A stretch of 9,739 bases of DNA from Clostridiales bacterium (lineage in GTDB: Bacteria > Bacillota > Clostridia > Lachnospirales > Lachnospiraceae), in assembly GCA_021203115.1 (NCBI GenBank), contig JAJQBV010000062.1, forward strand, positions 1 to 9,739, written 5' to 3'. Of the stretch, positions 7,455-9,739 are shown in pieces (position 1 is the stretch's first letter; every line of letters starts with the position of its first letter). A model generated the notes under the pieces. It had not been told where the DNA came from, ran no database searches, and saw nothing but the letters and a program-made list of their open reading frames with translations. The translations under genes and the position numbers were made by a program.

Positions 7455-7506
7455 AGCACGGCGGGGTCTATGGCACAATGAATATTCAAGACCGGAGGGC
7501 ATACTC

Positions 7507-7719
7507 ATGCAGAGCATTTTGATAAAAGATACTACAAAAGAAGAGAGGGAAAATATTATCCGGCGCTCTCTCGACTGCGGCGGAGGAGGATGTGAATTTT
7601 GTTCTGCCTGTTCACTCGGCGGCGGGAATCCGTATGACATGTATCAGCCATACATAGACGGTGAAAAAGAAATTGCAGAAATTAATGCGGAATATAACGC
7701 CAGATATGTATTGGGTTAG
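7507..7719 (+). CDS. Small four-cysteine protein, 70 residues, function unknown
   Basis: The gene begins at ATG 7507, seven bases after a strong GGAGGG site (7494-7499). The product starts MQSILIKDTTKEERENI, a likely short strand and helix. It then has a glycine-rich cysteine patch, C24-x4-C29-x2-C32-x2-C35, followed by LGGGNPYDMYQPYIDGEKEI and an acidic, probably helical tail. No signal peptide or membrane segment is seen. The cysteine spacing could bind zinc or an iron-sulfur cluster, or be redox active. I have an uncertain memory of similar clostridial small proteins, sometimes carrying unhelpful names, but no function. It sits between cysN and the sulfatase maturase and is read in the same direction. 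The strong ribosome site and non-random composition make it a real gene; its role is unknown. Confidence 0.8.
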   Translation: MQSILIKDTTKEERENIIRRSLDCGGGGCEFCSACSLGGGNPYDMYQPYIDGEKEIAEINAEYNARYVLG

Positions 7720-7801
7720 CTGATAAATATAATGAGGAAGGAAACTATCTGACATGCGTAGCAGTCATTTACGTTTGCTATAAAACTGAGGGAGAATGTC
7801 T

Positions 7802-7930
7802 ATGATAAAAAAGCTGAAGAAAATGGTGTCAGCGTGGCTGAACCGTCTTGCAAAAGAAAATCAAAAAGAATTTCCGGATGGAAAAGCGGATTGCTGCAAA
7901 TTGAATGATACCAGAAAGAAATCGTCCTGA
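7802..7930 (+). CDS. 42-residue basic peptide with a CC motif
   Basis: ATG 7802 follows GAGGGAG (7788-7794) by seven bases. The product begins MIKKLKKMVSAWLNRLAKEN, an amphipathic and strongly basic helix. Next comes a Phe-Pro-Asp-Gly turn, then ADCCKLND and a basic end (TRKKSS). It resembles the short clostridial peptides I recall as having an LDCC motif and suggested to bind metal, with Leu replaced by Ala here; that recall is not certain. It lies 21 bases before the maturase start, so the two are very likely co-transcribed. Possible roles are metal or sulfur handling, or a small partner or substrate of the neighbouring radical-SAM enzyme. None is shown by the sequence. Confidence 0.7.
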   Translation: MIKKLKKMVSAWLNRLAKENQKEFPDGKADCCKLNDTRKKSS

Positions 7931-7951
7931 CCATGGAAAAAGGAGGTCACT

Positions 7952-9100
7952 ATGCCTGCGGCAAGTATACTGATCAAACCGGCTTCGGCCAATTGCAACA
8001 TGGATTGCAGATACTGCTTTTATAAGTGTCTGAGCAGCAACCGGGCGGAGTGCAGCAAGGGATTTATGACTGACGAGACACTGGAACAACTGGTGAAGGG
8101 AGCCATCGAATATGCGGATGGCTTCCTTACTTTTGCGTTTCAGGGCGGGGAGCCCACGCTTTGCGGGATTGATTTTTATCGGAAAGTCCTGGCGCTGCAG
8201 AAAAAATATAATACGAAGCATCTGGAGATTGAAAATACGATACAGACGAATGGGCTGCTGATTGATGAGCAGTGGGCCGGGTTCCTGTCGGAAAATCATT
8301 TCCTCGTTGGGCTGTCTCTGGACGGTCCGCGAAAGATCCATGACCGGTATCGTGCCGGATACGACAGCGGAGGAACATTTTTCAATGTCATGCATGCCGC
8401 GGAGCTTTTTGACAGGTATCGCGTGGATTACAATGTTCTCTGCGTGGTAACGGAGGAATCCGCCAAATACGCGGCGGCCATTTATCATTTTTTCCGGAAA
8501 CATGACATGACGTTTCTGCAGTTTATTCCCTGTATGGATGAGGAGGAACGGACGCGGCGTGTACGCGATGATGGAAATCCGGCTGCGGTGACGGCTTCGT
8601 CCTACGGAAAATTCCTGTGCGAACTCTTTGATCTCTGGTATGAGGATTTCAGCCGCGGTGTACAGATCGACATCCGCATGTTTTCCAACCTTGCACAGCT
8701 GACGGCCGGGTATCCGGCGGAGGAGTGCGGCATGAATGGATGCTGCAGCTGCTATTTTGTGACGGAAGGTAACGGAGACGTCTATCCGTGCGACTTTTAC
8801 TGTACGGATGAGTGGCGTCTCGGAACGGTGGCAGATTCTTTTGAAGAGCTCGTGCAGTGTGAGCGGGCAAAGCGATTTGTGGAAATTTCCCTGCAGAAGG
8901 ATGAGCGCTGTCAGGACTGTTCGTACTTTTCACTCTGTCGCGGCGGCTGCCGGAGATGGAGAGAGCAGCCAGGGACAGAGAAGCCGGGATGCAATCGGCT
9001 GTGTGAGGCGTACCGGATGCTGTTTGAACATGCGGGGGAACGGATTGAGGTACTCGGAAACATTATATCCGAAAGATATAGAACGGGAGTATCGGGATAA
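7952..9100 (+). CDS. Anaerobic sulfatase-maturating enzyme (radical SAM, SPASM domain)
   Basis: This enzyme oxidises the active-site Cys (or Ser) of a sulfatase to formylglycine without oxygen, using S-adenosylmethionine and iron-sulfur clusters. The 382-residue product has the radical-SAM motif C15-x3-C19-x2-C22 (CNMDCRYCF), FAFQGGEPTL, IQTNG, FLVGLSLDGP and NVLCVVT. Its C-terminal SPASM region has CGMNG-x-C-x-C from residue 259, then VYPCDFY with the Asp expected to be catalytic, and C320-x2-C323-x5-C329-x3-C333 for the auxiliary clusters. The match to Clostridium perfringens anSME is close along the whole length. The ATG at 7952 follows a near-perfect AAAGGAGGT site (7939-7947). The expected substrate is the Cys-type sulfatase at 713-2231, which is frameshifted here; the enzyme may also serve other sulfatases in the genome. 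A strong terminator follows the stop codon. Confidence 0.95.
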   Translation: MPAASILIKPASANCNMDCRYCFYKCLSSNRAECSKGFMTDETLEQLVKGAIEYADGFLTFAFQGGEPTLCGIDFYRKVLALQKKYNTKHLEIENTIQTNGLLIDEQWAGFLSENHFLVGLSLDGPRKIHDRYRAGYDSGGTFFNVMHAAELFDRYRVDYNVLCVVTEESAKYAAAIYHFFRKHDMTFLQFIPCMDEEERTRRVRDDGNPAAVTASSYGKFLCELFDLWYEDFSRGVQIDIRMFSNLAQLTAGYPAEECGMNGCCSCYFVTEGNGDVYPCDFYCTDEWRLGTVADSFEELVQCERAKRFVEISLQKDERCQDCSYFSLCRGGCRRWREQPGTEKPGCNRLCEAYRMLFEHAGERIEVLGNIISERYRTGVSG

Positions 9101-9103
9101 TTA

Positions 9104-9150
9104 TCATGCCCGCTATTGGTCTGCTGATTGATAACGGGCATGAATTTTTT
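9104..9150 (+). terminator. Rho-independent terminator after the sulfatase maturase
   Basis: TCATGCCCG (9104-9112) pairs perfectly with CGGGCATGA (9135-9143). After a C-A mismatch the stem continues with TAT/ATA, and T6 follows at 9145-9150. It lies four bases after the maturase stop codon. The opposite strand has no matching T tract, so it should act mainly on rightward transcripts rather than on the convergent nitrilase gene. Confidence 0.85.
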
Positions 9151-9185
9151 GTCAGTTTAGAGTGGTTGTTTATACCTTAACTCTC

Positions 9186-9739
9186 TCAAGAATACAACTC
9201 CGGCCTGCGCAGCGACACATACGGGCGTCTATCGCCTCTCTTGTGGTCATTATCTATATCAATTTCAATATAGATAAGCTGCTCCCGGTCGTCCGCTTTC
9301 ACTATAAGATTTCCATCAGCATCCGCAGCAAGCGATTCCCCCGCAAACACCATCTGCCCCTCGGTTCCCGTTCGATTGCACATAACAACGGGAATACAGT
9401 TTTGGAACGCCTGCACACGGATCTCCCATTCAAACATGGTGAGCGGCTCTGTTTTTGTGTTTGCCGTTGGTATCAGAATCAAATCCGCGCCCTTCAGTTT
9501 TTCTGCCCGGATACTTTCCGGATAATGGCGATCAAAGCAAATCACGATCCCAAGGATTCCAAACGGAGTACGGAATACGAAAAAGCCATCATCTGAAGGA
9601 GTATAGTAATCCTGCTCATAGAAATTGACTGCCTGCGCGATATGTACCATCTTCTGGATATCCTGTATCTCTCCCATTGCAGTGATAAGAAAACTCGCGT
9701 CATAAAGTCTTTGATTTTCCTTGTAATAAAAATTCGGAA
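9186..9739 (-). CDS. Carbon-nitrogen hydrolase (nitrilase family), 3' part
   Basis: A minus-strand gene runs off the right edge; 184 codons plus the stop are visible. The frame is open beyond the internal ATG at 9677: the upstream part reads PNFYYKENQRLYDASFLITA, so the true start lies outside. The catalytic Lys is in the IQKMVHIAQ segment and the catalytic Cys in GIVICFDRHYPESIR, the hallmark of the nitrilase superfamily. The catalytic Glu lies beyond the window. ANTKTEP, EIRVQAFQNCIPVVMCNR and the end RRPELYS resemble N-carbamoylputrescine amidase and beta-ureidopropionase-like amidohydrolases, but the exact substrate cannot be assigned. The gene converges on the maturase gene and shares no operon with the sulfur genes. 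Confidence 0.9.
   Translation of the reverse strand, partial: PNFYYKENQRLYDASFLITAMGEIQDIQKMVHIAQAVNFYEQDYYTPSDDGFFVFRTPFGILGIVICFDRHYPESIRAEKLKGADLILIPTANTKTEPLTMFEWEIRVQAFQNCIPVVMCNRTGTEGQMVFAGESLAADADGNLIVKADDREQLIYIEIDIDNDHKRGDRRPYVSLRRPELYS

Overview
The window looks like an accessory sulfur-metabolism region from an anaerobic, moderately GC-rich Firmicute, most likely a gut clostridium of the Lachnospiraceae type. This is inferred from three things seen directly: strong GGAGG-type ribosome binding sites, an oxygen-sensitive radical-SAM sulfatase maturase very like the Clostridium perfringens enzyme, and protein sequences of clostridial style. No rRNA, tRNA, CRISPR array, transposase or integrase was recognised.

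Layout, left to right. The last 22 codons of an upstream gene end at base 71, followed by a hairpin with a T8 tract and a candidate promoter. A JAMM/Mov34 metalloprotease gene (251-664) follows. Next is a Cys-type sulfatase gene broken by a frameshift near base 1919 (713-2231). An AprA-like FAD flavoprotein gene follows, interrupted by an in-frame TAA at 2756-2758 (2261-4177). After a 211-base AT-rich gap with small repeats come a two-cluster ferredoxin of AprB type (4389-4700), cysD (4730-5632) and cysN (5632-7323), tightly spaced. A 183-base gap with three hairpins leads to two very small cysteine-containing genes (7507-7719 and 7802-7930), then the anaerobic sulfatase maturase gene (7952-9100) with a clear terminator. 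The right edge holds the 3' part of a nitrilase-family gene on the minus strand (9186-9739).

How the genes fit together (inference from families and linkage). The maturase would convert the active-site cysteine of the sulfatase to formylglycine. The sulfatase would release sulfate from an organosulfate inside the cell. CysD/CysN would activate sulfate to APS, and the AprA-like flavoprotein with its ferredoxin would reduce APS to sulfite. The JAMM protease belongs to a family that processes ubiquitin-like sulfur carriers used in cysteine synthesis. The window has no APS kinase (cysC) and no PAPS reductase (cysH), so the direct APS route is the one encoded here. Both enzymes at the two ends of this path, the sulfatase and the AprA-like subunit, are disrupted in this sequence while the maturase, cysD, cysN and ferredoxin are intact. 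That is either recent decay or assembly error. The least familiar part is the stretch from 7324 to 7951, with strong RNA hairpins and two small cysteine peptides directly before the maturase.
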